The notes beneath the pieces were generated by a model. That model worked only from the letters and a program-made list of their open reading frames with translations, was not told the DNA's origin and did no database searches. Below are positions 1 through 8,840 of a stretch of DNA of 64,000 nt, piece after piece; the stretch's first letter is position 1, and each line of letters starts with the position of its first letter. Position numbers and translations under genes: made by a program. The stretch is from positions 124,001 to 188,000 of the IMG/VR virus record IMGVR_UViG_3300028800_000001; one strand, given 5' to 3'. The stretch comes from a virus.

Positions 1-187
1 AGATGTGGATGGGCTTCCCACCCGTTTCCGCCTCCACTTGCTGCGCAATAGCAACTTTTCCGTCATTACGCAGCGATCCTACGAGATAGGTTCCCTTTTT
101 AATTTCTTCTCTGGCTATTTGTTGAAATTGAACCATACGGCCAGAACGTGCGGTAGAAGAGGAAGAGGTGGCATCATATTGTGTCAT
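1..187 (-). CDS. Hypothetical protein, partial (runs off left edge)
   Basis: The reverse strand opens with ATG at 187 and stays open to the window edge, giving about 62 residues of a longer protein. It begins MTQYDATSSSTARSGRM and continues with a mixed hydrophilic sequence containing VGSLRNDGKVAIAQQ. The start lies 7 bases after the stop of the upstream gene at 194, so it is the next member of the same minus-strand operon. No family is recognised and the C-terminus is outside the window. Confidence 0.6.
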   Translation of the reverse strand, partial: MTQYDATSSSSTARSGRMVQFQQIAREEIKKGTYLVGSLRNDGKVAIAQQVEAETGGKPIHI

Positions 188-193
188 TTTGGT

Positions 194-550
194 TTACACT
201 TTCTTGAGTAATGAGAGTAGGAGATTGCGCTCCAATAATTGCTGAATTCTATCAACTGGCAATTTTAATTTGGTGATTGAAGATTTGAAGGTGAGCACTG
301 TCACCTTGTCCTTTTTAACCGTCATGCGGTCATATTCCGCAAGTCCGATATTCTCCTGATAACGCACGCCGTCGTCATCTTCGTATCCAACACCTACGGC
401 AAAGTCACCCTCAATAAAGAGAATAGCTTTCACCGCGTTCCCTAGCTCAAGTTCCGGCGTCTCGAAACGAAAGGTCGTTTCCCCTGTTTTTCCGTTCACG
501 TCCAATCGAATGAACGTGACTTCCATCTCTAACTTTTCATAATTACTCAT
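194..550 (-). CDS. Hypothetical protein (118 aa)
   Basis: A 118-residue acidic protein beginning MSNYEKLEMEVTFIRLDVNG. It is rich in predicted beta strands (TGETTFRFETPELELG, AILFIEGDFAVGVGYED) and ends in a leucine-rich helix (LLERNLLLSLL). There are no membrane segments and no recognised motif. The start ATG lies inside the last codons of the gene at 543-869 (8-base overlap), so the two are translationally coupled. Function unknown; the partner upstream is nuclease-like. Confidence 0.7.
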   Translation of the reverse strand: MSNYEKLEMEVTFIRLDVNGKTGETTFRFETPELELGNAVKAILFIEGDFAVGVGYEDDDGVRYQENIGLAEYDRMTVKKDKVTVLTFKSSITKLKLPVDRIQQLLERNLLLSLLKKV

Positions 551-869
551 TTAATTCTTCCTCGTTGGCATACATTTCTGCAAGCGCTGGCAGATGCTCA
601 GGCCGTACACACACAAGCTGTACTCCACATATATCGATTAGAAAGGCTGGATGCTTGTGTAAAATTTTAGCGTTATGGCAAAGCATTAATATGTCGTCTA
701 ACTTCATACTGATACTTTTGTTTTGGGTGGACTTGAGCTGATAGAGAAAACGCTCGTCCTCTCCATCCTCCGGTTCCACCCACGTATTGCCTGAACCGCG
801 TGTCGGTTTGACGCCTAACGCGTTCAGGACTTGCTTTTCGTATTTAAACTCATTTCTCTTCGATGCCAT
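543..869 (-). CDS. PD-(D/E)XK nuclease / Holliday-junction-resolvase-like protein
   Basis: A 108-residue protein with an RGSGNTW turn at residues 24-30, an acidic run, FLYQLKSTQNKS, then the amphipathic KLDDILMLCHNA. This order resembles phage PD-(D/E)XK resolvases, which usually read RxSGA...PGD...ECKTT...W/LxKI...A. Here the E of the ExK motif appears as Q (QLK), a variant known in some families of the superfamily, so activity is uncertain. Start: GAGGAAAAAG directly before ATG at 869. It overlaps the next gene by 8 bases. The family call is inference from motif order. A second resolvase candidate sits at 7504-8118. Confidence 0.55.
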   Translation of the reverse strand: MASKRNEFKYEKQVLNALGVKPTRGSGNTWVEPEDGEDERFLYQLKSTQNKSISMKLDDILMLCHNAKILHKHPAFLIDICGVQLVCVRPEHLPALAEMYANEEELNE

Positions 870-977
870 CTTTTTCCTCTTCTAAAAAGCGATCTCACTT
901 ACTATATTGCCCAAACGAAGAGGGAATATAATATTTTTCAAACGAATTTTCTAAAAAAGAAAAAAGAAATTAATTAA
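870..977. other. AT-rich intergenic stretch
   Basis: About 108 bases between minus-strand genes. It is very AT-rich, contains a 12-bp AATTAATTAATT-type palindromic run near 970 next to the stop of the gene at 978, and has no gene. It may hold a promoter for the 1-869 operon, but I cannot assign -35 and -10 boxes with confidence. Confidence 0.4.
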
Positions 978-1652
978 TTACGCCGCAAGCATCTCGCCAG
1001 GAGAAAAGGTGGTTTTTCGTACCGTTCCTAGAAACGTCCAACTCTGCGCCTGTACCCCATAGAGTGCCAAGTAAGGAATGCCGAGCGCGTCCTGGTAAAA
1101 CACTAAAAGACGTGCCTCACCGGACGTTTGCGCAAGAATAGTGAGCCCATCGACACGATCAGGGACACAGGCAGGCAGACGCGCAGGAATGATTGTTACC
1201 TTCTCTTTGTCACCAGCAGCAACGACAGAAGTACCATGAGACGCAAGACAATGTTCACCATCCGTTATTACTACAGAGACGTTGAGTGCCACGCCAACGC
1301 CAGTATTACGCAAAGTAAGCGGTTGATGCGTCCATTCAGTGAGTTTGAGATGACCGTAAGGGGTTACGAGCGGAGTCGCAGTAAGCATACCAACAGATTC
1401 GATGTGACTGACGCCAGAGGAAAAGAGATCAGTCATTTGATCGAGCGTTTCGTTGATGAACTTTTTGCCATACACGTGTGTATATACCATAAGCCCTACA
1501 GAGAAGAGAAATAAGCAGCAGACGAAATACACCAGGAAACTAATGCTCCCAGCCATGTTAAGAACTGAAAGCGTGACGAGTAGAGACAGGAAAAAGGCAG
1601 CGAAGAAGCAAACGAACGTAATAAGTAACCGATCATTATTTGGTGCTTCCAT
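978..1652 (-). CDS. Hypothetical membrane protein with two N-terminal TM helices
   Basis: A 224-residue protein with two adjacent hydrophobic helices in the first 65 residues (LLITFVCFFAAFFLSLLVTL and FLVYFVCCLFLFSVGLMVY). A basic, amphipathic linker follows, then a soluble beta-rich C-terminal domain of about 130 residues. The topology suggests a hairpin anchor with a cytoplasmic domain. The start ATG at 1652 follows TGGAGAATATCA. No family is recognised. It lies downstream of the glycosyltransferase block on the same strand. Confidence 0.7.
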   Translation of the reverse strand: MEAPNNDRLLITFVCFFAAFFLSLLVTLSVLNMAGSISFLVYFVCCLFLFSVGLMVYTHVYGKKFINETLDQMTDLFSSGVSHIESVGMLTATPLVTPYGHLKLTEWTHQPLTLRNTGVGVALNVSVVITDGEHCLASHGTSVVAAGDKEKVTIIPARLPACVPDRVDGLTILAQTSGEARLLVFYQDALGIPYLALYGVQAQSWTFLGTVRKTTFSPGEMLAA

Positions 1653-1732
1653 TGATATTCTCCAGATGAAATTTACATACGATCACCTTTTACTTTCTTT
1701 TTAAAGACATGTACATTTAAGTGGAAAAGAAA

Positions 1733-2890
1733 CTACTTGGCTTGCTCTCGCGCCTGCCAGAGCCCAGCAAAGTATGCCAGTTCTCGAAATGCCTTGAAGA
1801 TCACCGCAGGGTTTGCCCCTGTTGATTTGCCTGCCTTACGCGGTAAATGCTTCACGCCCACCTCTGTGTAAGAATATCCAGCGCGGATAAACTTATAGAC
1901 CACTTCGGTAGACAGGAGCGCGCCCCGCGCCTCTATTTTCACTGATTGAAAATATTCGGTACGAAATAGTTTAAAGGCACAGTCAACATCTTTGATGGAG
2001 AGACCAAAGACAAACCGTACAACCCTATTCCAGCCCCAGGCATTTAGCTTGCGTATCCAGGGATCTTGTCGGTTCATACGATAGCCGAAGACACCATCGT
2101 ATGAGGAGAGAAGGGGAAGCATACTGTTTAAATCACGTATGTCAAATTGCCCATCAGCGTCCATATACATTGTATACTGTTTAGTTGCTTTTGAAAAGCC
2201 TGTAGCCAGCGCTCCACCGTATCCCTGATTCTTTTCGTGTGAATATAACTTCACACGTGGCTCAAACGTGGCAATACTTTTCACGACCCCTGCTGTGTTG
2301 TCACGAGAGCCATCATTGATCACAATAATCTCAAAGTCTTCCACCATACGCACCAGCGACCAGATACAAGCAGAGAGAAACTTTTGTACGTCTTTTTCTT
2401 GATCACGCACTACAACCACAAGAGAAAGCGTGAGTTCATGCTTTATTGTTCTTGGACGCCCTGGTATCATTTTATCCATACGTTCCTTCCCTACCACAAA
2501 GACACAAACAAGTAATGCAACAAAAGAAAATGCCATACAGAGTATCGCCACAAGCACCTTTACAAGTAGCGAATCAATACCGGCCCCTGTTACAGGAAGA
2601 ACTTTCATCACCATCGACAAAACACCTGTATTCAGTATCATATTTCCTCCAGTGACAAGCGTGAAGCGAGAAACTTGCTTCGTTGTAATTTTTCCTCGCT
2701 CCTGAAACGTCCAGAACTTATTACAGAAAAAGCTATTGATCGAAGCAATAAAGACTGCAATTGCATTATAGAAAAGCACTTTCCACCCTTCTGACGTAGG
2801 CCACATCCAGAGTAAAAAGTTTAAAGCTACAATATCAATGACTAAATTGATCGATCCAATGACCGAGAATTTTAAGATTTTTTTGAACAT
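1733..2890 (-). CDS. GtrA-family membrane protein fused to GT2 glycosyltransferase
   Basis: About 385 residues. The N-terminal ~130 residues hold four hydrophobic segments with the GtrA/DPMS-like pattern (KFSVIGSINLVIDI, NSFFCNKFWTF). The C-terminal ~230 residues are a DPM1-type GT2 domain: LSLVVVVRDQEKDV, IIVINDGSRDNT and MDADGQFD, with the DxD-type metal site. Such proteins transfer sugars to undecaprenyl phosphate and present or flip the product. GtrA and GT2 are usually separate neighbouring genes, so one polypeptide is notable. The start is uncertain: ATG at 2890 lacks a clear ribosome site, and an in-frame TTG at 2914 overlaps the end of the upstream gene. It follows the giant GT fusion in the same operon. 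Confidence 0.85.
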   Translation of the reverse strand: MFKKILKFSVIGSINLVIDIVALNFLLWMWPTSEGWKVLFYNAIAVFIASINSFFCNKFWTFQERGKITTKQVSRFTLVTGGNMILNTGVLSMVMKVLPVTGAGIDSLLVKVLVAILCMAFSFVALLVCVFVVGKERMDKMIPGRPRTIKHELTLSLVVVVRDQEKDVQKFLSACIWSLVRMVEDFEIIVINDGSRDNTAGVVKSIATFEPRVKLYSHEKNQGYGGALATGFSKATKQYTMYMDADGQFDIRDLNSMLPLLSSYDGVFGYRMNRQDPWIRKLNAWGWNRVVRFVFGLSIKDVDCAFKLFRTEYFQSVKIEARGALLSTEVVYKFIRAGYSYTEVGVKHLPRKAGKSTGANPAVIFKAFRELAYFAGLWQAREQAK

Positions 2891-2907
2891 TTTTATTTTG
2901 GTAAAAA

Positions 2908-5900
2908 CTACCAATTCCCTTTGCCAGGATACTTACCGTTAAAACAATAAAGATGAGTACTTGAAATACTATCAGGGATGGGATTTTTAGGCAGCTTTGA
3001 AATCAGCCTCTTCTGAACGTACAAATTGGTAGATTGACCAAAAGCAACCAGAGAGAAGGAATTCTTGAATACTTTCGAATTAACGTCTATTAGCATAGGA
3101 TATCTTGCATCAGCGTTTCTCACCCCAACAATAACCCAATCAACATACAAGGAAGGATTCTTTAATGCTTTCGAAAGCACTTGGTTTGATCCAGAGTAAA
3201 TAATGTTTCTAAAATGTATGCCAACCACTTGCGATTCGTCTGGACTTTCAAGATATGTATCTTCAAGTATTGTTCCGCCGTTATAATGCTGCGAAAGATA
3301 GATATTCACATTTCTGGTTATATAGCAGCTCTGCCCATATTGACCATCCTCCAACGAAATAATTCCATTCTCAAAAATAAAAAAAGATTGCGCTACCAAT
3401 ACAATGCCAACAAGGAGATAAAGAACGTTCTTCGTAAAATTTCTTTTAAAGAAGCTAGCAAAAATTCCTAGACACATTGCAACAAAGAAACTCGCCGGTA
3501 AAACCGATTCGGTTCCAAAGCGAGCATTGAATAAGTCATTACTCACGCCAGGAACTAATATAACCACTTGACCAGTATAGAACGATATTGCGTAAAAAAG
3601 CAGCGGAGATAAAAAAGCAACTGAAGCAATGAATCTATTCGAAAGCCTTTCCTTTAAAAAGAAAGCGGCTAGACCAATTACTGAAAGCGTCGAAACAAGA
3701 ATCCCTATCGTGTCGTAACAAGCTAAAACATAATATCTAATATCTTGAACGATATTATGTTTTAGAATAGAAACTTGGTTTGGATAAAAATATTGCATCT
3801 GGTCTTGTGACGAATACGGCCCCTGCTGAAAGTAGAGAGCATTCCCAAATATTACTTTATTCCAAGCAAACCATAGAACAATACCAAGCCCTCCTATAAT
3901 ACAGAATATCAAAATGTCCGATTGTATTTCCTTCCAACTCTTCCTTTGTCTTATATCAATGAATAGCATCAAACATACAACAGAACCAAAAAGTACCCAC
4001 CCATCATATCTAGCTAGAGTGGCTAGAAAAGAAAAGATTGCAGTCAGAATAAGATATTTATATTTTCTCTCGGAGCCCCACAGTAAGAAAAAATATGCCG
4101 TTGCAGAAAATGCAGCAAAACAAACCGGCTCAGACAATGGCGTTGTCTGTAAGTATAGAACATTAGGATTAGTCAAAAAAACCAACACTCCAATAAAGCT
4201 CGCAATTCTGTTTCCAGTTACCATTGCGCAAGAAAAGAATAAAAATATTGCCGCTATAATATAACAAATCATCGAAGATATGCTACCTGCTAGTCCAGTC
4301 TTCCAAAGCCAATCGTTCCATATAAAAGGCAGCATAATCAAATGAGGTAAGGGGAGCCAAACTGTTCCTAATTGTCCAAACCCAGGAGTGGCACTATCAA
4401 TTACCGCACGAGCTATTCTCATATGCGAATAAGCATCATTATAGAGTAAAATATCCTGATGCAAAAAAGAATAAGTCGTAAAAGAAACGCTTAGAATTAT
4501 CGCCAGCAAAATAACTGCGTAAGATGAATAATCCTTAATCCTTACCTTTTTGCCAGTATGCTTTGCTTTCTTCATATCTTTGGTAATGGCTGCGCTCTGC
4601 ACCGTGGGCATTGCCAATATTTCTTCCGTGACGCTGCGCATGGCCCTGTACGACTGCGCTTTCTCCACCGGTACCAGATCTTGCGTGGTCACCGCACTAT
4701 GAAAAGCCGTATCCTCTTTGGCAAGCGCCACAATCTTATTGCTGGTCTCTTTCCACGCCTGATCAGGATCTTTGCCTGCAATATGCGTCCCGTGTCTCGT
4801 CTTCTCCCAATAATGGGGCTTCGTAATCAACTGAAAGAGTCCCTTGACCGCCGCTGCGCTAATCAGTAACCAATATACAGGCAACAACAGACACCACTTT
4901 ACGAGCTCGTAGCGCTCTCTATTCATACAGGCAATCATGGCAACATAGAGACAAAAAAGATTCCCAAAGATCAGGCATAACGTGCCCAGGTACAGAACCG
5001 GCGCTGGAAAGAGAATATGGTAAATTCCTTCGACATGACTTCTGAAAAAAAGATACACAAAGAACATGGCCCACATCAGAGGGTTGATGAAAAAGATCAC
5101 GGTGCCCACACCAATAATCCATTGCAACGAGAAAAAGGTTTTGATGCGGCTCTTCTTACGAAAGGTGTTGGTAGGATGGCGCGTTTGCACCAGGAAGGTT
5201 TGCATGTACCCTTTAATCCAGCGTGAGCGCTGACGCAGCCAGTTGCCGATATTGGCTGTTGCCTCTTCGTAGGTGGTGGAGGACAGCATTGCGGTCTTGA
5301 GTCCATACTGCGCAAGACGCATGCCCAGGTCGCAGTCTTCAGTCACATTGTACGAATCCCAGCCGCCAAGAGCGCGAAGGTACGTGGTTTGGAAATGATT
5401 GGATGTTCCACCAAGAGGAAGCGCAATACCAATACGCGACAACGCTGGCAGTATCATATCAAACCACACTGAGTATTCTATCGTGAAAAAGCGCGTAAGT
5501 AAAGATTGACGCGTATTGTAGAAGTTGAGTGACGCCTGCACACAGGCAACCTCTGGCCCGTGTTGCGCAAAGGTGAGTACGGCTTTCTTGAGTTGGGAAG
5601 GCTGAGGTACATCTTCCGCATCATAGATCACACAATACTGACCTTTAGCAAACATGAGGCCATAGTTACACGCACGTGGCTTTGTCCGTGGAGACCCCGT
5701 AGGGACGGAGACCACTGCGCAAAACGCTGGCAACGACAAGAGCGACATGGCCGTGTGCGTCTCTTTGTCGTCTTCTTCCAAAAGAAACAACACCTGGAGC
5801 TTATCTTTGGGATAATCCAGTTGCAACATCGCTCGTACATATTGCGGCACAATCTTGGCTTCTTTATAGAGTGGGCACAAAATGGTATAGGTCGGCCAAT

Positions 5901-6351
5901 CGGCACCATCAAGCGCCTCCACAATCTTATCGTCAATAGGTGTGACCGATTCTATGCCCTTTGGGCGTAACAATGCGTAGGCCAGGGTGCAAAGATGAAA
6001 GGTATACAGGAGAACGCAGAGCGCGCACAAGACCGAAAGCGTGGCAAGACCAAAGAAACCCAGGCACAGCGCAAGAACGGCAACCAGCAAACCAAGAAAT
6101 GTATATTGACCGGCTGTAATAGTGCGCAAGGCTGAAAGCTGCATGCGAAACGGGGCATAGGGATGAATTTGTTTTTCGCCAACGGTGAAGGTTTGATCAG
6201 CTATCTGCTTATAATCAAAGATTTCCTGATCTTGTCCATGACTGCTATAGCGCTGCGATTGTATCTTCAGCCAGTTGGCGTATTGTTCTAGTTCGCCACG
6301 CTGCGCTGGCGGAAAATCTTCTGACTTCCATTTACGATACTGCTGTTGCAT
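2908..6351 (-). CDS. GT2 processive-type glycosyltransferase fused to a multi-TM GT39/ArnT-like domain
   Basis: 1147 residues from ATG at 6351. That start is preceded by GGGGAATATGGGAAT; a longer in-frame extension would overlap the upstream gene. The N-terminal ~590 residues are a membrane GT2: LCPLYKEAKI, YDAEDVPQ (DxD region), TEDCDLGMRL (TED) and RQRSRWIKG (QxxRW), with flanking TM helices. After a linker, the C-terminal ~540 residues carry about ten TM helices and a loop with LYNDAYSHMRIAR, resembling the acidic first loop of lipid-linked-sugar GT-C enzymes. Base composition shifts near 4550, where the C-terminal part becomes markedly AT-richer. This supports a chimeric origin. Likely role: glycan synthesis or transfer at the host envelope. 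Confidence 0.85.
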   Translation of the reverse strand: MQQQYRKWKSEDFPPAQRGELEQYANWLKIQSQRYSSHGQDQEIFDYKQIADQTFTVGEKQIHPYAPFRMQLSALRTITAGQYTFLGLLVAVLALCLGFFGLATLSVLCALCVLLYTFHLCTLAYALLRPKGIESVTPIDDKIVEALDGADWPTYTILCPLYKEAKIVPQYVRAMLQLDYPKDKLQVLFLLEEDDKETHTAMSLLSLPAFCAVVSVPTGSPRTKPRACNYGLMFAKGQYCVIYDAEDVPQPSQLKKAVLTFAQHGPEVACVQASLNFYNTRQSLLTRFFTIEYSVWFDMILPALSRIGIALPLGGTSNHFQTTYLRALGGWDSYNVTEDCDLGMRLAQYGLKTAMLSSTTYEEATANIGNWLRQRSRWIKGYMQTFLVQTRHPTNTFRKKSRIKTFFSLQWIIGVGTVIFFINPLMWAMFFVYLFFRSHVEGIYHILFPAPVLYLGTLCLIFGNLFCLYVAMIACMNRERYELVKWCLLLPVYWLLISAAAVKGLFQLITKPHYWEKTRHGTHIAGKDPDQAWKETSNKIVALAKEDTAFHSAVTTQDLVPVEKAQSYRAMRSVTEEILAMPTVQSAAITKDMKKAKHTGKKVRIKDYSSYAVILLAIILSVSFTTYSFLHQDILLYNDAYSHMRIARAVIDSATPGFGQLGTVWLPLPHLIMLPFIWNDWLWKTGLAGSISSMICYIIAAIFLFFSCAMVTGNRIASFIGVLVFLTNPNVLYLQTTPLSEPVCFAAFSATAYFFLLWGSERKYKYLILTAIFSFLATLARYDGWVLFGSVVCLMLFIDIRQRKSWKEIQSDILIFCIIGGLGIVLWFAWNKVIFGNALYFQQGPYSSQDQMQYFYPNQVSILKHNIVQDIRYYVLACYDTIGILVSTLSVIGLAAFFLKERLSNRFIASVAFLSPLLFYAISFYTGQVVILVPGVSNDLFNARFGTESVLPASFFVAMCLGIFASFFKRNFTKNVLYLLVGIVLVAQSFFIFENGIISLEDGQYGQSCYITRNVNIYLSQHYNGGTILEDTYLESPDESQVVGIHFRNIIYSGSNQVLSKALKNPSLYVDWVIVGVRNADARYPMLIDVNSKVFKNSFSLVAFGQSTNLYVQKRLISKLPKNPIPDSISSTHLYCFNGKYPGKGNW

Positions 6352-6371
6352 ATTCCCATATTCCCCATTTT

Positions 6372-7502
6372 TCAATTTAAATTTAGTTGCGTGTACCACG
6401 TCTTGATCGTTCGTGCGGCCTCTGTATTCTTTAACGAGAACGCACCGACATCGTCCCATCCCCAGAAGAAAGTCCCATGAATAAGTTCGTCTTTCGCGAC
6501 ATAACTGAGCGCCGCGTTCACCGCCCCTGCTTGCTCACTTTGATCTTCGGCTGTTGTACTCGTCTGTCTCCAGGGCTCAAAGAAAGAATCGGTGCTATCG
6601 CGGTAACCAATCTCAGAAATAATAAGCATCTTATGCACCCGCGCCGCGTACAGATCAAGTTGCTCCCCTACAGTGCTTGCCCACAGCGCCCCCATTTGTG
6701 CCGGATCAACTCTGTAGCCAGAAGAAATAATTGGAATGTACTCAGAGACGCCAATGTAGTCAAGCGAGGAAAACCAGGAAGGGGGGTTGTCTTCAAGGTT
6801 TCCCCAATTCGTATCATACGTCACCTTGCCTGAGAAGAGTGCGCGCACCTGCGCAATATACCTCTCCCATAAGTCAGTCTGCCCATTGTTTTGTAACCAT
6901 CCGGCCTCTGTACCCAACGAGAGCTGTTCTACGCGGTTCTGCTGTGCCACCTCGATATAAGGCGTGTAGAGTTTCTCAAACGCCGTAAACCATGTTTGCT
7001 CTTGTACGGTCGTATCAAAGGTAATGAGATTGGCCCAGCCACCAGTTGCGCGTGTCGTAAGTAGCGGAATAAGAAAAATATGATAGCCATGCGCATGCGC
7101 GGCTTTTACACCTGCCGTAAAGGTGGCAAGTGAAGGCGTCACATGATCAAAGAAAGAATTAGCGTTCTCTGCCTGCGAGAAAACCAGCGGCATTTCAATC
7201 CAGGCCGCACCCGTTTGCTCGTGAAGACTGCTCATGCTTTGCTGCCACCCTGTATCCTTTGACCCGTAGCCATCAGTGTTCCACCTGGGGTAGACCATAC
7301 CCGTTTGAAACGCTTGCGCGCTACTATAAGGAGTTGGTGTTGCAGTCGGAGAAGGGGAATGAAATACAGTGGGCTTTGGGGAAACCACACTGCCTACTTT
7401 GCGTTGTACCGGAAAATCGTCCAGCGATGCGGTACCAATGGCAATAAACGCTACGGCCACAATCGCTACAAAAAAGAGACGAAATACGATACCACTTTTC
7501 AC
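6372..7502 (-). CDS. Membrane-anchored GH113-like glycoside hydrolase
   Basis: 376 residues. An N-terminal signal anchor (residues 8-25) is followed by a Pro/Thr/Ser-rich linker (about 40-60), then a TIM-barrel domain. The barrel resembles GH113 (beta-mannanase-type) proteins: GAAWIEMP near 98, LSLGTEAGW with likely acid/base E199, DYIGVSEY near 248, IISEIGYR with likely nucleophile E297, and FFWGWD near the end. It should act outside the membrane on a polysaccharide. The stop lies 21 bases before the start of the glycosyltransferase fusion at 6351, so hydrolase and synthase are co-transcribed. The substrate is not established. Confidence 0.8.
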   Translation of the reverse strand: MKSGIVFRLFFVAIVAVAFIAIGTASLDDFPVQRKVGSVVSPKPTVFHSPSPTATPTPYSSAQAFQTGMVYPRWNTDGYGSKDTGWQQSMSSLHEQTGAAWIEMPLVFSQAENANSFFDHVTPSLATFTAGVKAAHAHGYHIFLIPLLTTRATGGWANLITFDTTVQEQTWFTAFEKLYTPYIEVAQQNRVEQLSLGTEAGWLQNNGQTDLWERYIAQVRALFSGKVTYDTNWGNLEDNPPSWFSSLDYIGVSEYIPIISSGYRVDPAQMGALWASTVGEQLDLYAARVHKMLIISEIGYRDSTDSFFEPWRQTSTTAEDQSEQAGAVNAALSYVAKDELIHGTFFWGWDDVGAFSLKNTEAARTIKTWYTQLNLN

Positions 7503-7503
7503 T

Positions 7504-8118
7504 TTACGTTTCTTCCTCTAATAAATTTTCATTTTGCGCGGCGACTAACCCAATGCACGCGGCTTCGGCTGAATCATGGTCAACGAGCATTCCGAAGACC
7601 TGTTCGATGTACCAGACCGAGAGCCCCTTGTCACTGAGCTCTCTACCAGGGGCACGCGAAAAGAGCGCTTCTTTCCAGTCTTTTGTATCAAGAGAATAGA
7701 CTGGAATGCCAAGTTTACGCGCTGAATGCACAATAAACCCATTGAGCTTCGCCAGGGATTCGACTGTTGGCAGTGAAATCCCTGTCTTCCGCTCTTTACC
7801 CACGACGCGTCCACCCACCTTGACAGCTCTTTCGTAGTTGGAAAAGAGACGCACCCGCTCTATAACCACCATACACGGCTTGTATTTCAGGCACCACTCA
7901 TGTGTCACCTGTGCAACAATTTCGCGCTTTTCCCACGGCTCCAACTTCTTTTGATCGCTGAAATCAATACAACCAATCTTGATCAACTGAAGCTGCGGAT
8001 CAAGTACCGCAATCCCTGTGCGCTCATTACTCTGGTCAAACGCCAGAATATTCCCCCCGTACTCTATGGAACGTTTCTTTTTGGTACGAGTAACACGACT
8101 ACTAGAACGGGTGCTCAT
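7504..8118 (-). CDS. RuvC-like Holliday junction resolvase
   Basis: 204 residues from ATG at 8118, chosen because AAGGAG sits 4 bases upstream; an earlier in-frame start at 8157 lacks this. RNase H-fold RuvC motifs: ILAFDQSNERTG with D28, VVIERV with E87, and VDHDSAEAAC with D180/D182. The protein begins with a basic Ser/Arg/Lys-rich tail, possibly DNA-binding. Such enzymes cleave branched DNA during phage recombination or before packaging. It overlaps the end of the preceding gene by 17 bases and sits at the end of the replication/recombination operon. Confidence 0.85.
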   Translation of the reverse strand: MSTRSSSRVTRTKKKRSIEYGGNILAFDQSNERTGIAVLDPQLQLIKIGCIDFSDQKKLEPWEKREIVAQVTHEWCLKYKPCMVVIERVRLFSNYERAVKVGGRVVGKERKTGISLPTVESLAKLNGFIVHSARKLGIPVYSLDTKDWKEALFSRAPGRELSDKGLSVWYIEQVFGMLVDHDSAEAACIGLVAAQNENLLEEET

Positions 8119-8623
8119 CAGGCTCCTTATCTTCTCCTCCGAAGGCTGCGCGATCATTTAAGAACACGTAAAGATAATAGCGCACCATATCGTAATCCAA
8201 CTTGGGCAGCAGGAGGCGTGACAAAAACAGGAAACGCTCTTTCGTGTCTACATCCTCTAGCACAATCTTATCGTTATGGAATCCAACAGTACTATAGCCA
8301 ATGGTTTGCGCTGTAATATTTAAGAGACGCATTGCCAGATGTTCTTTATTTTCCTCTGGCTGTAGGTGCGCTTTGAATTTATTGAAGTCTTCTGTTAATG
8401 CCGAAAGTTTCTCAGTACGGCGCGGTTTTTGCGTATACGGCTGTGGCGATCCCAGCGTTGGCGTCTTGTACGGAAGTGGTGCTGCCGGAATATAATTATC
8501 GTACTCCCGCTGTATCAAAATTGGCTCGATCTGTCCGTATTCGTTGATCTGTTCCTTCATAATTTCTTGCAGTTTTTCCATGTACTGCCGCTTCAATGGA
8601 TCGTCTGAGTTCTCGTAGTCCAT
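8102..8623 (-). CDS. Hypothetical protein (173 aa)
   Basis: From ATG at 8623, preceded by GGGAGCAAAGCG, the protein is 173 residues. The first third is polar and helical (DPLKRQYMEKLQEIMKEQI), followed by a proline-rich stretch (YIPAAPLPYKTPTLGSPQPY). The C-terminal half alternates helices and strands and contains IGYSTVGFHNDKIVLEDVD and LPKLDYDMVRYYLYVFL. No family is recognised. The start overlaps the preceding reading frame by roughly 130 bases, so a later start (ATG at 8581 or 8560) remains possible. Confidence 0.6.
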   Translation of the reverse strand: MDYENSDDPLKRQYMEKLQEIMKEQINEYGQIEPILIQREYDNYIPAAPLPYKTPTLGSPQPYTQKPRRTEKLSALTEDFNKFKAHLQPEENKEHLAMRLLNITAQTIGYSTVGFHNDKIVLEDVDTKERFLFLSRLLLPKLDYDMVRYYLYVFLNDRAAFGGEDKEPDEHPF

Positions 8624-8840
8624 CGCTTTGCTCCCATTCAATTTCAATTACATCACTATTTCGATAAGGGGAACCGAAGAATTTGTCGGCACGCGCTGGA
8701 TGCACTGGGCACAAATCTTCTCGTTCATCGGCACGCGTATCTAGAAAGAAGCGTTCCCACTCTTCTTCTGTGAACAGTTCTACGTAGTATGGTCGTCTCG
8801 CGTTACGAGCGTCCAGACAACTTTTGAAGATGCGTCTCAT
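8496..8840 (-). CDS. Hypothetical protein (114 aa)
   Basis: Begins at ATG 8840, which overlaps the stop of the upstream gene in an ATGA junction. This fixes the start although an in-frame extension exists upstream. The sequence MRRIFKSCLDARNARRPYY is followed by VELFTEEEWERFFLD and CPVHPARADKFFG. The last ~40 residues overlap the next gene in another frame, which is unusual, so the C-terminus should be treated with caution. No family is recognised. Confidence 0.5.
   Translation of the reverse strand: MRRIFKSCLDARNARRPYYVELFTEEEWERFFLDTRADEREDLCPVHPARADKFFGSPYRNSDVIEIEWEQSDGLRELRRSIEAAVHGKTARNYEGTDQRIRTDRANFDTAGVR

Noticed and set aside
6352-6459. Longer N-terminus for the GT2 fusion (36 more residues)
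   Set aside because: It overlaps the end of the GH113-like gene and lacks a ribosome site, whereas ATG 6351 has one.
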